A DNA stretch of 64,000 bases from Paragonimus westermani (taxonomy: Eukaryota; Platyhelminthes; Trematoda; Plagiorchiida; Troglotrematidae). The notes under the pieces are model-generated. The model had not been told where the DNA came from. It ran no database searches and worked only from the letters and a program-made list of their open reading frames with translations. Every line of letters begins with the position of its first letter. Positions within the stretch are counted from its first letter, which is position 1. This document shows positions 46,801-58,299 of this stretch, piece by piece. A program made the translations under genes and the position numbers. The stretch spans positions 87,786-151,785 of the forward strand of contig QNGE01001681.1 in the NCBI GenBank assembly GCA_008508345.1, written 5' to 3'.

Positions 46801-48312
46801 CCAACACTAAAACTCCCCAAACTGTTATAGTAGTTCAGTCTCACATATCATCAGCTACATACTTCTAACTGAATGTTGTTTCAGTGTTCGTCGCTGGAAT
46901 GACTACGGCCAAAATCTTCACTGAGTTCACTTTTAATTTAGTTCCATTAACTTGTTCTTCACTAATATAAGCCAACCAACACTAACCAATACAGAAACAG
47001 GAAATCACAAGCATTGATGTCCCTCCCCCTCGAGTAACAATCTATAAACTTAACCCTCGTGTAATGTAAGTAATTCCTGTTGACAGACAAGTCCATGCAA
47101 TCCCATCGACAGTGAATTCACTGAACAGTTGAAATCTCAGTCCATTCTGGTTTTACAATTCTTTCATCTATAACAATACGACCCGTTAACTGAGCTTATC
47201 CAAAATCCTGAAATTTCTTGTGAATACTCTGTATCTTGCTATGGTTTTTTGGAACGTGATTTGTTCACAAAAGACACGAAGTAGGAATCTAGTGAGCACA
47301 AGGAGGTCACGTATTGTGAACATTACAGTTGCCACAGATAAATACACATTTTTCTTGTGATCCACATGTTTCACAAGTCTATGTTTATGGGTTAACGTGA
47401 AGTAATGTAGAGTACCTTTCTACCTCTACAACATCTAATGCTGAGTGATTCTTGGGAAGAACATTGAGCGAAATGATAAATATGAACCGTGTGAAGCCCA
47501 TGTTCTGCATAACCAATCTATGAGCAACCTTGAATGTTAAGCCACTATGGCTGTAGAACGATCTCTCAATAATCACAGGATACTGTTCCAGCCCTGAATC
47601 GAGCGCCACATTTTTACACTCTTCATGATGTAGACTGTTCGCTGATATTTGTTCTCAACCTCAATCTTTGACTTCAGGTTCCTCATATAGATGGGCAACG
47701 TAAAAGTGTGAACTGATGATTAAAACCATTCTGGACAATTACGTCAATTAGGTGACATCTTAAAATTTATTCTTCGGAGACGTTATGTTATACAACATGA
47801 TGATGTATATTTGTTAATTTTAGTTGTGTATGTTATTTCTTTTGCGTGTAGATTTCACACCGCTGTTTTTTTCCTTTCACACCGGATTGTTGATGGTTAT
47901 GCAAATTGGTGTTGTTCTTTGTGCTCATATGCGGACTACTACGATGCTGATCGATGTTATAATTACTGTCGATTGTCACGTCGTCATTCATGAAGTCCAA
48001 GGTTGTAGGAGCTGTGCTATAAATTGGTGGACATGACAAAGGTGGCCTTGCTGCGTTTTGGCTTGCTACCACTAATCAGTCAACACGAGTACATTGATTC
48101 AGCACTTAGAGTCCAAGCCGCTTCCTATGTCACTTATTGTTCGTAAAATATTATGTGGTATTAATTTATCTTCATTAATCGTATTAATCGACAGTCTTTA
48201 GCCTTCCAATTTAACCGATTTTTCATTTTAAGTTCACTGGTGGATCCGCTGAAGTTCGTTTGGTGATTTTTGCGTCTTCGTGTAGTATACTGCAAAGCAA
48301 TGAATGCGCTGG
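46801..48312. other. Unannotated stretch
   Basis: This includes the presumed LINE 3' UTR. Frames on both strands at 47811-48072 overlap one another and look like chance. Confidence 0.4.
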
Positions 48313-48727
48313 GGCTTGTTTGGTTTGTTTATAGAAAGCCGATCCCAAACTCACTTTTGTCAGTCTTAGCTGTGTACAGTAAACGATCATGATGAGTTTT
48401 GTACCACAACTTCACATGAAGTGTTTGCTTCCTCCGTGTTTTATCAATACCGTTCCTTATACACTGAAACCTTCTTATTTGACATTGCTCGGCTCAATCT
48501 TATTTTCATCTGCAACCGACTGTTTCGATGAGCTCATTTCCCGTTGACTGGTGGCTATTCACTGACTCGCGTTTGACTACTCTATTTTGAACGCCTTTCT
48601 GCTGGGTAAGTTGTGCCTCCTGTTACTCCATACCCGAGGTGAGATAGCACCTTTGATGTAGTTATATCAAGTAACTTTTTTGACGTTTATTGGGCTTGGT
48701 AGATAGTCCGGTCAACCTGGCCATTCG
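48313..48727. repeat. Dispersed 0.4 kb repeat, copy 2
   Basis: Second copy of the block at 19789-20232, same strand. Small deletions make it shorter by about 30 bp. The minus-strand frame and splice donor of copy 1 are not conserved here. Confidence 0.75.
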
Positions 48728-49393
48728 TAGATGGTGGTTCATTTAACACCTTCTTGGACAGCAGAGAATCTCATACATTCGATTTACCGAATAATCCACC
48801 CAACCTCTGCATGGTACTCGTAGGGTATCATGTCATCGACTGCAGTTTGAAATTCAATCTCAGGACAAGACCAAATTCATTGCTCTAAAGTGAGATTCTT
48901 TTGTTGATAGCTTACTGGTTGCACGGATCGACAGGCCATCCTTGATGAAGTTGCAACAATGGCATCGTCTAGCAGGAATTGACTTCGTTGGCATATTAGC
49001 GAAAAGTGTTTGGGGTTATTATTGAGTGCGATGTTCAATTAGGTCCATTAGGTACCGGAAAAAAGATCAGGAATCAGAAAGAAACCATATGCTGTTGGAA
49101 CAGTCCTTGGGTGGTGCCTCAGAGGTGGGATTCCTGCTACACCTGGAATAGCCAAGTGTGTAAACCAACTGGGTGCTTGGGTAGTGTCTTTGGAATACAT
49201 AATTCAAAGAATGCTTGAGTTGAAATACGTTGAGCAGAGAGTCGGTCAATCAAGGATAACAGTGCTCTAGTTAAGGTGGAGGTTTCTCTTTTTCTTGGAC
49301 TGTCATTAAGAAATAGGTTTATCATTGCGGAGAGATGAACCAACTAACTGGTAATCAATGTGTGAGCGACGTCTGTACTCACTATAGTGAAGG
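48728..49393. other. Unannotated stretch before the Bel/Pao remnant
   Basis: The Bel/Pao gag and protease should lie here or upstream. No motif was recognised. Confidence 0.4.
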
Positions 49394-49439
49394 TTGCTTA
49401 AGGATGCTACAGCGAAAGTGAAGCATGCAGCCGTTATAT

Positions 49440-49890
49440 TCAGCGACACTAACATGGACTGCATAAGAAAGGTTTCCTCTCGAAGCGATAACTGTGGCAG
49501 ATGGTGGTATCTACCACATCACCCAGTATTTAGCCCGAATATTCCAACTGAGATGCGAATAGTCTTTGATTGCAGCGCCACGATACAAGCCGTGTCTCTT
49601 AGCTACGTTTTCTTGCAAGGGCCTGATTTTACTGATAACCTTTTTGATGTGCACTCCGTTTTTATATGCGTGCGATAGAAATCACAGCAGATATAGAGGA
49701 AATGATTTTACAGGTTCGGGTTCCGGAATGCAGCAGATGGGCTTCGAGATTCATATGGTGAAGCTCACCTTCTTTGAGTGAACCTCCTGAGGCATACAAG
49801 TTGAATGTTCACCATTTTTGTGACATTTTTTCTTCAACTGAATTGTATGGTCAATTACCTGAGTCGGTTCCATTCAAACCTATCTGACAT
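49440..49890 (+). pseudogene. Bel/Pao reverse transcriptase, N-terminal piece
   Basis: WWYLPHHPVFSPNIPTEMRI, then VFDCSATIQAVSLSYVFLQG and PDFTDNLF match the Bel/Pao hallmark (W-YLPHHPV ... VVFDC ... LLQGPDLT). After a frameshift, ITADIEEMILQVRVPE and SEPPEAYKLNVHHF continue the RT palm up to about 49.87 kb, where Gypsy C sequence takes over. Confidence 0.8.
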
Positions 49891-49899
49891 GATACATTC

Positions 49900-51204
49900 C
49901 ACCCGCATGTTGACCCAGGAAAGAGTACCATGGAAATGGGAGGAGGAGTAACAGGCAGCGTTCGATAAAATCAAACGAGTTACTACCGAAGCCGTTATAT
50001 TGAACTACTACAATCCAGCATTATTTCTGGTCATTCAATGTGATAGCAGTGAAACTGATCTGGGAGCGGCATTATTATAAAACGGAAGACCAGTAGACCA
50101 CTGAAGAAGGAGTCTTCCGCCGGCTGAGTGAAACTATGCGCGAACTGGGAAGGAAATACTGGTTGTGATATTCATCCTAGAACGTTTCAGCACGTATACG
50201 TTCAGTCGGAAAACAGTGGTTCACACCGACCACAAACCACTAGTTTCAATAATGAAGAAGCCGTTATCCGCTGCATCGAGAAGGTTACAAAGAATGCTAA
50301 TCAGAATGCAAAAATATGACATTTAATTTATCTGTCATCCGGAGATTCGGATGCAGCCTTATCCGGAGAGCAAAGGAGCTTTTCTATGGGCTCAGATGTC
50401 GAGTTCCTTAAGGAACTAAATAGAGCTTGAATGCGTGTCGGACCATTGACTCGAAGCAAACCAAGGAAACGATGCTTTTGCGTCAAATTCTTCAAAGGCC
50501 CTGGAAAATGTTATCGGCGGACATCTCTGCATTAGCCAATAAGCAATACTTGGTGATAGTACACCATTTCGGCAATTTCTACGAGTGAGAACGGCTGAGT
50601 TCCACTACTTCCAGCGCGACTGTTTATAAACCTTGAGCTCAGCTTGCGCGCCATGCTATACCTGAAGCCTTCTTTTCCGACAACGGACCACAGTTCAGTG
50701 GCACGGATTTTAGAACGTTTGCTGAAAAGTAGGGATTCGAGCACCTTACAAGCAGTCCGTTCTTCAGTCAGTCAAGTGGTAAATCCCAAGCGGCGGTCAA
50801 ACCGGAAAAGTGACTACTGCAAGTGACACAATTACCTGGAAGTGATCCATATTTAATGTTACTGGTGAAACGGAATACTGTTAACGAAACTATGTCCCAC
50901 AGTTCAGCTCAAAGAATTTTGAGAATAAGAACGCGCGCGCATCTATCAGTAATAGGAGAACTGCTGAAACCCCAGTCAGGGAAGAGAAACGAAATGCACG
51001 ACGATTTGAGACAAAGATTACTACGACAGAGCAGCCCGCGATCTATCGGCTTCACAGGTGGGTGATAAGGTACAGGTACTTTGCGTTCCAGAAAACCGAC
51101 GGGGATTGATAGAAGGAGTGGTGGTGAGGTACTGCGGTTATCGATCGTACGAAGAAGATTCCGGAGAAATGGTGGAGAGGAGGAATCGAGTGCAGTTGAG
51201 TAAA
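49900..51204 (+). pseudogene. Gypsy C RT end, RNase H and integrase
   Basis: RNase H shows VIQCDSSETDLGAALL (50.03 kb), ILERFSTYTFSRKTVVHTDH (50.18 kb) and KKPLSAASRRLQRMLIRMQK (50.26 kb). Integrase shows HAIPEAFFSDNGPQFSGTDF (50.66 kb), GFEHLTSSPFFSQSSGK (50.73 kb), GSDPYLMLLVKRNT (50.84 kb) and, at the C-terminus, VGDKVQVLCVPENRRGLIEG and YCGYRSYEE (51.06-51.16 kb). Multiple stops and frameshifts are present. Domain order and motifs are those of Ty3/Gypsy elements with a normal RNase H-integrase order. It is of a different lineage from Gypsy D at the right end. Confidence 0.8.
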
Positions 51205-51247
51205 TGAGTAACACCGGATGAAGGGTACCTCCCCACGAAGGAGGAAG

Positions 51248-52398
51248 TGTTATCATGAACTAGGAATACATTGTGCTACGAAAGAAGCTGGGCGAAATAG
51301 AATGGATTTGACAAACACATCGATACGAAGTCAAACAGTGACCCGCAGAAGGCTGCGGCCAATCAGTGTCGACAACACGAACAGACTGGTATGTCAGCGC
51401 GGGGACCAACCAGGATGACACCCTGCTTCAAACTCGGATTTTCACATGACGAGCATTGGAGTATAACAAGTTGTTTGAGTGCGCTATGAGTCAAAACACA
51501 TGAGCTATAAGCGGAATCGAGCCGACCAATGGGAAAGCTAAGGCGTCAGAAACAGTTGTAATTGTTCATTTCATTGATGCGTCTTGTCGGTAAAATAACT
51601 AGTAGAAACTCAATAAACTGATATTTCTAATGAGTAATCGGGGATTTGGTTTATTTTTAAGTTGACACTCACTCACATTTGATCTCAGCCTTCGCATTCA
51701 GATAGATATTCCAGCCAGCCTTTTTCGAGAAGAAACACTAAACTCGAGTTTCGCTCTCATTAGAGCTCATCAGTAGTGCGTATCCTTGTCACAGCCGGGA
51801 TTTGAACTCCGGCCATTCCAATCATGAGGCAACCGTGTTGACCAATGCGCCATTGACCTCACATTAGGCACGACCGAATAATCAAATCTGAACGCTCAAC
51901 CACTCTCGCTTGTGAGCAATGATCAGGTTGCCCGATCAGCTCGAGAGGAGACACAGTTACTGCCTGTTAATGGGTTCAGTGATCTCGACCTGTCTTGGAA
52001 GTCCTAATCGCAAGGTTACCAGGACAGTTACTGTGTCTCCTCTCGAGACGATCGGGCAACCTGATCATTGTTCACAAGCGAGAGTGGTTGAGCTTTCACA
52101 TTCGGTAATTCGGTCGTGCCTAATGTGAGGTCAATGGCGCATTGGTCAACACGGTTGCCTCATGATTGGAATGGCCGGAGTTCAAATCCCGGCTGTGGCA
52201 AGGATACGCACTACTGATGAGCTCTAATGAGAGCGAAACTCGAGTCTAGTGTTTCTTTTCGAAAAAAGCTGGCTGGAATATCTATCTGAATGCGAAGGCT
52301 GCGATCAAATGTGAGTGATGGCCAACTTGAAAACTGATATTTGCTTTGTGCCACGAAGACTGACTTGCTTTCGTTCCGGAAGTTAACGGTTTTCAACA
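51248..52398 (+). repeat. Gypsy C 3' LTR, split by foldback SINE
   Basis: It starts with TGTTATC directly after a polypurine tract and ends with TTTTCAACA, giving the TGTT...AACA inverted ends expected of an LTR. Without the SINE it would be about 435 bp. An AATAAA signal at about 51612-51617 sits at the point where the SINE inserted, and it is duplicated in part with the target. Confidence 0.65.
51627..52330 (+). mobile_element. Foldback (inverted-dimer) tRNA-SINE, copy 3, in Gypsy C LTR
   Basis: 704 bp, flanked by the 12 bp direct repeat aaactgatattt (51615-51626 and 52331-52342). Two arms of about 310 bp, each with a complete tRNA-like head (minus strand about 51795-51862, plus strand about 52127-52201), can pair around a centre of about 60 bp. 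Box A TGGCGCATTGGTCAA and box B ggagttcaaatcc are clear on both sides. The left end, ctaatgagtaatcggggatt, matches the outer end of copy 1. Confidence 0.9.
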
Positions 52399-53429
52399 TT
52401 CAGCATAAACTTCCGGAGGAAAGACCATACAAAACGGTTAAGCTGACCTAGGGGATTTTGACTATCAAAGACGCTCGGATGTGACAAGAGATTAGATAAA
52501 TTTTTTTATTTCAGTTTCAGGTGCATCTTGCGAACAGTCCCGTACCCAGTATACACGTGGCCGGCTCTGCGAAGTTGGTCAAGTGTGGGTCAGGCGTCGG
52601 CCTGGTTTTTTCTGCTCCACTGACCGATTCAAAATGGGAAAATTCGATGAAGAGCACATTTTTGTGGGACTAATTTTACTATTAATTAATGATTATGGAT
52701 AGTCTACAAATGGTGGTTTTCACTGCAAATTCATATATATATATATATATATATATATAAATTCAGAATACGTGATTGTCAGTTGAATGTAACTTTCGTC
52801 CATCCAAGCCTGTTCGGTAGCTCCGAGTCAGTTGATTTTCACATGCCCCAGAATGGGTTGTTTTTTACATCACTGTTCTTGTTATTTTTCACGAGATTTC
52901 TGATAATAACATGTTATGTCACTTTGGATGTAGGCGTGATATAACGTAATTGTATTATTCACTGAAGACATGCTAAAGACGGAAGTGAAGACTACAACTT
53001 TCACCTGGGATAGTGGGGTTAAGTTAGGCACTGATGTATTCTTGATTTTTTGGTCTCCCTACTCCCTTGAGCCATCTGGTTACTAAACTCTTGATGCACC
53101 ACGAGTTCCAAGCAGAGATTGTGTTGTCTTATCTCCGTACATCGTAGAATACTCCGGGAACGTCAAAGACTTGACTTTAACACGGTTAGTGTTTGCTCCA
53201 GTAATATCCATACCACCTTGTATAATGGAGGTATTTCATTTGCGTAACCAGGTGGTCCTTTAGTATGTTATGTTTACTGTAAAGTGAAGATGACAAACGT
53301 GGCAAAATAGTGAGGAATATACGTCCATCTTGAGGCGATGCGCCATCCGCGCGTTTCATGTGAGTTCTGTCGGCAAAATTTCATTCTGTTGTCATGATGA
53401 ATACTACGGTGACAGCCTCATCTATTGTT
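52399..53429. other. Unannotated stretch with AT microsatellite
   Basis: Contains a run of alternating A and T at 52733-52759. Otherwise no supported feature. The left end of the Tnp2-like transposon may lie here. Confidence 0.5.
52733..52759. repeat. AT microsatellite
   Basis: About 13 tandem AT dinucleotides without interruption. Confidence 0.9.
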
Positions 53430-53639
53430 GGATGAGTGAGACTTTTCCCTATTCCAGCGAAATCACTCACGGCAACTAATCCGAAAGTATTTATCACGTT
53501 ATTTAAGCCGCTTGTTCCTTTATCTTCAGATCCGAAACCTGTGCACGACACTCTCAGAACGTGCTCGAAGAAGACGCTTTTTAAGGGCTTGTACATGCAT
53601 ACTGGACTGCACAAATGCCTACGAAATGTACATAAAAGA

Positions 53640-54620
53640 CGGTGACCACTTTACGTTGCAAGTTAACATCGGTGGAGCTGTCTCTTTCTCATTACCCAGG
53701 CAGTAGAATGTGGCCTTTACTTGGTCGCATTATTTGGCCGTTTGTTAGCTCTCCATTTGTGATTGGCTATTATCATGGCAGTGGTTATCCGGGGCCCTTA
53801 GACGAACACGTTGGTCATTTTGTCGTAGGGACCAAAGACGTTCTGATGTATGGGGCCCAACTAGAGGAGCTCGGGATAACATGTTTTGTGACGCTTCGGT
53901 CCATTATTTCAAAACAATCGCTCGTTGCTTCATACGCAAAATCATGGGTCGCAGTGGCTACCGCGGCTGCGACAAGTGCACACAGGGAATTATCTACTAT
54001 AACACTACAGGAATGACCCTCTCGGTATCCGTGAAACAGTTAAGGACGGATTCCAGTTTTCGAAGACAATTTGACGATGAACATCACACCAGTTTAACTC
54101 CTTTAACAGGATTCTCGTTGGAATTATAGCACAATTCCACTTTGACTCCATGCACATAGTACTTTCTGGTGTAGTTAAGCGCTTGATTAGGAGTTGGCGT
54201 CCATCCGATATCGTTCCTGGTGTTTGCCTCTCAGCAGGTTTGCAGGAGACCATCTGCATCAATTGTCTTTTGTATCCAAATACCTCACGATGGACTTTCA
54301 CAGAAAATGTTGTTCCGTTGTTTCATCTGAACGTTGGAAAGCCACCGTGTGCAGGCGCTTTCTTCTGTAGTTGGGATCAGTTACTCTAACAAACTGTTTA
54401 AGAACCGGCCGTTATGGAGACTTATAGTACTTAGTCTCATCCATCTACATTCTTTCCCACCTTTTATATTTGTCATTTATTCACATTTCTCGTTACCCCG
54501 TGATGAAAGTCGTTGATCAGTTTGCCTGCACTGCTTACTGCATTTGTGTGATGATATTGAACCACTCTGTACGATGCACATGTTTTGGTCGTTTCCCTTT
54601 GAGAGCTTCATGTCTCAAGG
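53640..54620 (+). pseudogene. Tnp2/CACTA-like DNA transposase remnant
   Basis: Plus-strand segments, in shifting frames, match the order of the Tnp2-type transposase core: LQVNIGG (53.66 kb), MWPLLGRIIWPFVSSPFVIG and YYHGSGYPGPLDEHVGHFV (53.71-53.82 kb), GRSGYRGCDKCTQ with its Cys pair (53.95 kb), LRTDSSFRRQFDDEHHTSLT (54.04 kb), SMHIVLSGVVKRLI (54.15 kb, matching DYMHLVCLGVVKKLL) and WKA (54.34 kb). Such transposases cut and paste CACTA-type elements. Terminal inverted repeats were not found. At least three frameshifts are needed. Assignment to CACTA/CMC rather than a related group is from memory of family motifs. Confidence 0.65.
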
Positions 54621-55989
54621 AGCCAAAGAGAGTGGGACATCCAAACGCCAACGCTGAGCAGCTAATCGCAAACGGATAGGGACATATGTATTTGCGAAGG
54701 TAAGTTAATTAAAAGGCACTCCGGAACTGGAAGACGCAATGGAAAGCCTGGAGAGGTAAACCAGGAGATAATATGAACAGTTACGGTGTGTCGTTGACGC
54801 ATGGTTAAAGCTGGTCGGAGTTAACCTATCATATACAAGCACTGCCAGTTTTGTGTGATATATCTTCTGTTGTACAGGTTGACCTAGTAGATCTGGGTAA
54901 CCACAAAGAATTGTACAAACATGGAGCATAATGTTCCTTGAAACTGCGGCCAACACCGGGTTACAACATCTATCAGACTAACCTGCACCTGAGATTTCGA
55001 CGAAGTGAAGCCGTATCTGTTACAAGTCTTGTTAATTCGTGTTGTGACTCTGCATGTTAGCATCTTCCAACAGATGGATTTTAGACAATTTTATGCTACT
55101 CTTTTCATGTTTCCCCCACATTCTTCTTTCTCATGCCCTCTTGTTTCCTCGTACATCTGTAGCTTTTGTTTTCCAGGCTTCCCTGTGTTCAGTTCGTCCG
55201 TTTGCCTGCAGATGTCTAGATTCGGAAGTTCCTTCAAATTATGCGTGGATGGATGCTGCTTGCCGGTACTCACTGAGCTTTATTGTATCAGTTTTTAATC
55301 CAAAATACACGGTCCCGTAGATAAATTTTATGCCATTATGTTAATACTGCGGTGAATTTGGAGAGTTATTCAGGGCGTCCCTTGTGCATTTTTCTGCCAG
55401 TCCACGTAATGTCACCTGAAGAAATTCGAACTATGTGCTTCATGACAGAAATGATACTTTTAAATTAGCTCTCCAGTTCTTGCCTAATAAGATCACTCGC
55501 AGAGAAACATCAACCGTGATAGAATTCGGTGAAACCTACGGAATAATGTCACCGGTCCTCAACCGCTGGATTACGTAGGATTCAAATTGCTTTTGTGATT
55601 GAAGTAACTAGGCAGGAATGTAAGAAAGGTGCCTTCCGCTTGAGAGGCCAACTCGTTTGTTATTCTGGCAAACTAGGAACCAACTCTGGCCTAATCTAAA
55701 CGACTCTGGCCGGAATCGGCGTGTTTAATGGGCAATAGGATTATACAAAAAAATGCGCTGCTTCCTTATATGAAAATTCGGCAGTAATTGCTGCAATGTT
55801 GTATCCAGTTCGTTAGCTGTCGTACCACCCTCTAGTCTGTGTCTTAATAGAGATAGCTTGATATAAGAGATCGGTCGTCTAACCCGGGAGAATTGGCTGA
55901 CAAATGTCTGATCGGTCAAAGCAATTAGGGTGCCTCGTCGCATTTTTCCGGCCAAATATACCGCCATGGGAACAAAATTGCTTTTGTTT
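54621..55989. other. Unannotated stretch between transposon remnants
   Basis: The missing second half of the Bel/Pao RT would be expected here, but no YxDD box or flanking motif was recognised. Open frames at 55005-55320 (plus) and 54705-54956 (minus) have no family resemblance. Confidence 0.4.
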
Positions 55990-57490
55990 TGTGTTGCAGT
56001 TGAATTAGGGTACATTACATTTGTCTACATAAGGCTAACGGCATCCAGCGGCTTGGTGAAATGCTTTTTTCATTCCACACAAATCAAGGGTGGTCCGGCG
56101 TGGAATAGTTAGCATTCCAAGACTTGAACTCACAGCAGCAAGACTGGTGAAGCTGTTTGTGGAAAAACTGGGGATGCCTATCGACCGCTTAGTTTTGTGG
56201 ATGGACTCATTTATAATACTGCAGTACATTCGTAATCCACCGTCGCGCTTTGCGATATTCGTTGAAAATCGAATGATTGATCGGTACTTCATCACACCAC
56301 TATGGCACAGTAGAGGCATGTGCATTCCGAGATGAACCCGGCCGATGTAGCACCGAGAGGAGCTTCACATTAATCTTCCCACGGGATGAGTCATTGACTT
56401 CAGGGACCCGGGTTTCTAGCGTTTTCAGATAGCAGCTGGCCAAACTTATCATTTTCCAGTGCACTTACAGACAAGGACTGCGGGGTTAGACGTGTTTCAA
56501 TTGCTGAGGCGGTGCATGCAATTAATCTCATTTTGAATTGTCTGATACAGCTATATTCCTTTCGATTAAAATTAGTGGAGGCAGTGGTATAGCTTTATCG
56601 CTTGGTTAAGTTCAGTTTTTTGCTGAAGTCTGGTAGCCAACAACTTCCGGTTTAGTCAGGACCTTTGCGTGTGTTCAAACTGGAAGGGGCAGCCAGTAAG
56701 TTGGTCATGCTTGCCAAAAAGCATTTCAAGGTAACCTGGAATACCCGAAGACTAACTCCACTGGCAGGAAAAGTCTAGGCCGTCTATTCCGGTTGACATC
56801 AGTACTGATGGACAGTTTATTGTTTTTTGGAGGAAGACTAAGCAGCGGCGCTGATAAAAACAACAAAAACCCTGCCATTTTACTGTCACACGGCACAACC
56901 ACATAACTTATAGCTAAGCACTACCATGAGATGGAAGGTCACGTGGATGCCACACATGTGCTTTCGATCTATCGGGCGAACTTGTGGTTGTTAAATGGGG
57001 TGGCGATTGGCAGGTGAGCGATTGATGGATGTTATAGATGCAAATCACTCCTTTCTAAACTACATTAGTAGCTAATGACCTCACTGTCAATAAAAAGAGT
57101 GACGTTGATGGGTATCCATCCCGGTATACTGGAAAAGACTACTTTGGTTCTTTGATGGCAATGATAAGTAGAAACGAACACAATCGGTATGGCTGAGTTT
57201 ACTTATTCCCAGATTCTTGCTGTCCGTTCGGAGGTCGTTTACTCACTCTCAAATGACTTGATCCTGATGAAACTTACTAGATTTGTGGAAATACCACGTG
57301 AATTGGATGCCACGTAAAGCAACAACTACATCAACTGTGTAGGAGCAGATTCAGAGCTGGAGAAGAGACTGGAAGCTGTGGATCAGAAAAAGGTGTCTGG
57401 CTGCCTTCTACTCCGTAAAATCGACTGAAACTTCATCCCACCTGAAGCCAACCGTCGAAATGGGGTATTGGAAAGAATGATAAGAACCAT
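55990..57490 (+). pseudogene. Bel/Pao RNase H and integrase, middle piece
   Basis: Segments are VAVELGYITFVYIRLTASSG (56.0 kb), VSIPRLELTAARLVKLFVEK (56.12 kb), RLVLWMDSFIILQYIRNPPS (56.2 kb) and MNPADVAPRGA (56.33 kb). These follow the Bel/Pao RNase H motif with IPRLELTAA, WTDSxxVLxYI and NPADxxSRG. The integrase continues with EMEGHV (56.93 kb), KDYFGSLMAMI (57.14 kb), VRSEVVYSLSNDLILMKLTR (57.22 kb), and LERMIRT (57.47 kb), where a foreign insert begins. Many stops interrupt it. Confidence 0.8.
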
Positions 57491-58299
57491 TTGATGCTCA
57501 GCAAACAAACCGGAGTCGGCTCTCGTCTGGCCACGAGTCGTACCGGAGTTGGCCTGCAACACACACCGGAGTTGTACCGACTCCGGCCTGGCCAGACAGG
57601 CAGTCGGGCAAAAAAATTTGCGAGCTCCCTTTCTCCAAATAACATTACGCAAAAAGAAACCTGTAATGATTTTCCTGCTTGCCAACCCAGCCTACGCGTA
57701 CCAGCCTAACGAATGAAACCCCTGTATATAACGCGCTCATGTTACCGTACCTTAAACCTTGTAATTTAGCCGACCAAACCTTCTTAATCTCCGCGCAAAC
57801 CGCGCCAGATGGAGAATACGCGTCAGTCACCGCTGCATCGCAACAAGAGCAAGAACAACAATGTGGAAAACACAAATATACTGTGTACATGATAACTAAA
57901 GCTTTTTGTTTCCACTTGTCCAGGTCCACGGTTTCTGTTGCCGACCCACTGACAGGAACAACCTGATAAGAAGACATTACGAGATAACATGGTACATCAC
58001 CTGTAAAATCGTATCTCTGATAACCCTGCGTACCGTGCGACCTCCATTGCGATCTTTGGCCCCCTGAAACCACCGTTTGATGAAGTGGTGGATATTGCTC
58101 TCCAAATTCTAGGGGTAACTGTGTTCGTCACGGAGGGCACCTAGAGACATCATGGATAATGGTAACGATGCTTAAAAACGATGGCTTTGCACAATGGGGT
58201 ACCTATTAAATGAGCTCTGTCATTGATGCCCAGCCGGCTGACTTCACCACTAACCTTTTTTCCGAACACAAAACCGCTAAAGTATGTACCCATGGGTAC
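57491..58299. mobile_element. Unrecognised 0.8 kb insert in Bel/Pao integrase
   Basis: The integrase text stops at about 57.49 kb after ERMIRT and resumes at about 58.30 kb with QQTVNKKALLSYIVEV. In related Bel/Pao proteins these two segments are nearly adjacent. The left end of the insert (57.51-57.61 kb) has four copies of actccggt or its inverse spaced about 30 bp, and inverted pairs ccggagtcgg/ccgactccgg and gtctggcca/tggccagac. A 142-codon minus-strand frame (57645-58073) lies within. No known family. Confidence 0.5.

Larger units (their letters stand above)
49895..52398 (+). mobile_element. Gypsy element C (truncated) with 3' LTR, inside Bel/Pao
   Basis: The coding part starts within the RT (QAAFDKIKRVTTEAVILNYY) and runs through RNase H and integrase to about 51204. 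A purine-rich tract (cgaaggaggaag) ends at 51247, followed by the LTR. The 5' half of the element is missing, so it entered as a 5'-deleted copy or was later trimmed. Confidence 0.8.

Noticed and set aside
53381..53614. Minus-strand 77-codon frame
   Set aside because: Lies opposite the region just upstream of the Tnp2-like transposase and has no recognisable domain. Treated as a chance frame.
57645..58073. 142-codon open frame on the minus strand
   Set aside because: It lies inside the unrecognised insert, has no domain, and its Cys-rich middle part comes from low-complexity codons. Not called as a gene.
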